Assembly (NCBI GenBank): GCA_051201585.1
Contig: CP179198.1
Location: forward strand, 2,666,001-2,730,000
Source: UBA868 sp016776875
GTDB taxonomy: Bacteria; Pseudomonadota; Gammaproteobacteria; Arenicellales; UBA868
Length of the DNA: 64,000 bases
Reading direction: 5' to 3'
This document shows positions 63,313 to 64,000 of the stretch, one piece after another. How positions within the stretch are numbered: position 1 is the first letter of the stretch; each line of letters starts with the position of its first letter. A program made the position numbers and the translations under genes. Below the pieces are notes generated by a model, which had not been told where the DNA came from, searched no databases, and was given only the letters and a program-made list of their open reading frames with translations.

Positions 63313-63800
63313 ACCTTCCGTCCTCAGCAAGCGAACTGATGCTTGGAGACCAAACCGTTTTACCCGAGTGGATTGACTATAACGGCCACATGAATGTCGC
63401 GTACTACGTGCTCGCATTTGATCAGGGTGTCGACGAACTGATGCGACAAGTCGGCATTACACCAGAATATCTCGCATCCGAAAAATCATCCACCTTTACA
63501 TTAGAAATGCATATCAACTATTTGCAGGAACTGCACCTCGGGGACCCGCTACGGCTTACCTGTCAGCTTCTGGATGCCGATACCAAACGAGTGCATTATT
63601 TTCTAAAAATGTTCAACCCCGAGAAGGAATACCTTGCGGCCACCAGTGAACAGATCATGATGCATGTGAATCTCGAAAGCCGTCGCTCTTCCCCTTTTCC
63701 AACAGCAATCGACTCAACGATTAATAGCCTGCTCGATGCACATAAGGATTTACCCAAACCAGAGCAAGCGGGGAAAATCATGGGGATTCGCCGACGCTGA
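63309..63800 (+). CDS. Hotdog-fold thioesterase (4-hydroxybenzoyl-CoA / betainyl-CoA thioesterase-like)
   Basis: 163 residues. VLPEWIDYNGHMNVAYYVLA is the hotdog active-site block, with the N-terminal helix and asparagine-histidine pair; FTLEMHINYLQELHLGDPLR follows. The WIDYNGHMN pattern is that of carnitine-pathway thioesterases such as betainyl-CoA thioesterase, but a general acyl-CoA thioesterase is possible. It is convergent with parB. Confidence 0.85.
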   Translation: MNLPSSASELMLGDQTVLPEWIDYNGHMNVAYYVLAFDQGVDELMRQVGITPEYLASEKSSTFTLEMHINYLQELHLGDPLRLTCQLLDADTKRVHYFLKMFNPEKEYLAATSEQIMMHVNLESRRSSPFPTAIDSTINSLLDAHKDLPKPEQAGKIMGIRRR

Positions 63801-63818
63801 AGTCGCGAAAATCAGCGA

Positions 63819-64000
63819 TCAGTCCCCGATTCTCTCAATGATGCCGTCCAATTCATCAAGAGAGTTATAGACAATGATCAGTTTGCCTGATTTGCCATTT
63901 TTTGACTCGAGCTGCACGGGTGCTGCCAACTTTTCGGAGAGCATTTCTTCGAGTCGTTTAATATCTCGGCTTCGGCTCTTCTTTTTCTTTTTCTTTGGGC
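63819..64000 (-). CDS. parB: Chromosome-partitioning protein ParB, C-terminal end only
   Basis: Only the last ~60 residues are in the window. A lysine-rich linker (PKKKKKKSRSRDIKRLEEML) leads into SEKLAAPVQLESKNGKSGKL and IIVYNSLDELDGIIERIGD, which is the ParB C-terminal dimerisation and non-specific DNA-binding domain. ParB binds parS and organises the origin region; the rest of the gene lies beyond the edge. Confidence 0.9.
   Translation of the reverse strand, partial: PKKKKKKSRSRDIKRLEEMLSEKLAAPVQLESKNGKSGKLIIVYNSLDELDGIIERIGD

Overview
The window is chromosomal DNA from a gammaproteobacterium. The clearest sign is the minus-strand block yicC-gmk-rpoZ-spoT-ridA-recG-ubiA. It is supported by rph-rdgB, hemW, hslR, trmL, an E. 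coli-type pepN, an SAH riboswitch in front of ahcY, and the C-terminal end of parB at the right edge. No tRNA, rRNA, CRISPR array, IS element or phage module is visible. Proton/sodium antiport, methylamine/betaine-like and carnitine-like functions would fit a marine or saline organism, but that is inference.

Layout. 1-0.8 kb: truncated AEC transporter (minus). 0.9-7.3 kb: one-carbon and aminoacylation block, with an Ile T-box riboswitch before a type II ileS, then metK, an SAH riboswitch and ahcY. 7.3-17.7 kb: ydcH, a small membrane protein, pepN, a LysE/ArgO exporter, a vWA / J-domain / penicillin-binding-protein trio, thyA-folA and uvrD. 17.7-22.9 kb: three tandem paralogous lipoprotein genes with calcium-binding DxDGDG repeats and 26-residue BspA-type repeats, each unit carrying its own terminator and a 30-nt copy of the ubiA 3' end. 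22.9-30.5 kb: ubiA, recG, ridA, spoT, rpoZ, gmk, yicC. 30.7-32.5 kb: a Ser/Thr kinase and a FadR-type regulator with an operator-like palindrome. 32.6-39.9 kb: a nine-gene Mrp-type cation/proton antiporter operon. 39.9-48.9 kb: nitroreductase, thymidine kinase, an Ldh2-type dehydrogenase, a lipoprotein, a glycerol-3-phosphate dehydrogenase with a glycosyltransferase and epimerase, and an MttB-family methyltransferase. 49-54.5 kb: molybdopterin genes moaB, moaD, moaE, moeA, moaC interleaved with a methyltransferase and a TauD-type dioxygenase, then a redoxin. 54.5-64 kb: gpmA, rdgB, rph, a Nudix hydrolase, an outer-membrane barrel, hslR, a D-2-hydroxyacid dehydrogenase, hemW, hemJ, trmL, a DUF364/DUF4213-like protein, a thioredoxin, a thioesterase and parB.

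Two features stand out. First, ileS is controlled by what reads as a T-box riboswitch with a very short Stem I and an AUC specifier, a class normally associated with Gram-positive bacteria, Chloroflexi and Deinococcus; the enzyme is of the type II form, so riboswitch and gene may have arrived together. Second, the lipoprotein array shows how its tandem duplication happened, because each copy kept the last ten codons of ubiA.

Nine genes (metK, the PBP, lipoprotein 1, spoT, glpD, the glycosyltransferase, the epimerase, the dioxygenase and the redoxin) are each split by a single-base indel that restores a family-typical protein when corrected. Five of the nine lie at AGCT. Essential genes such as metK are among them, so sequencing or assembly error is the most economical explanation; these genes are annotated at full restored length with the break noted.
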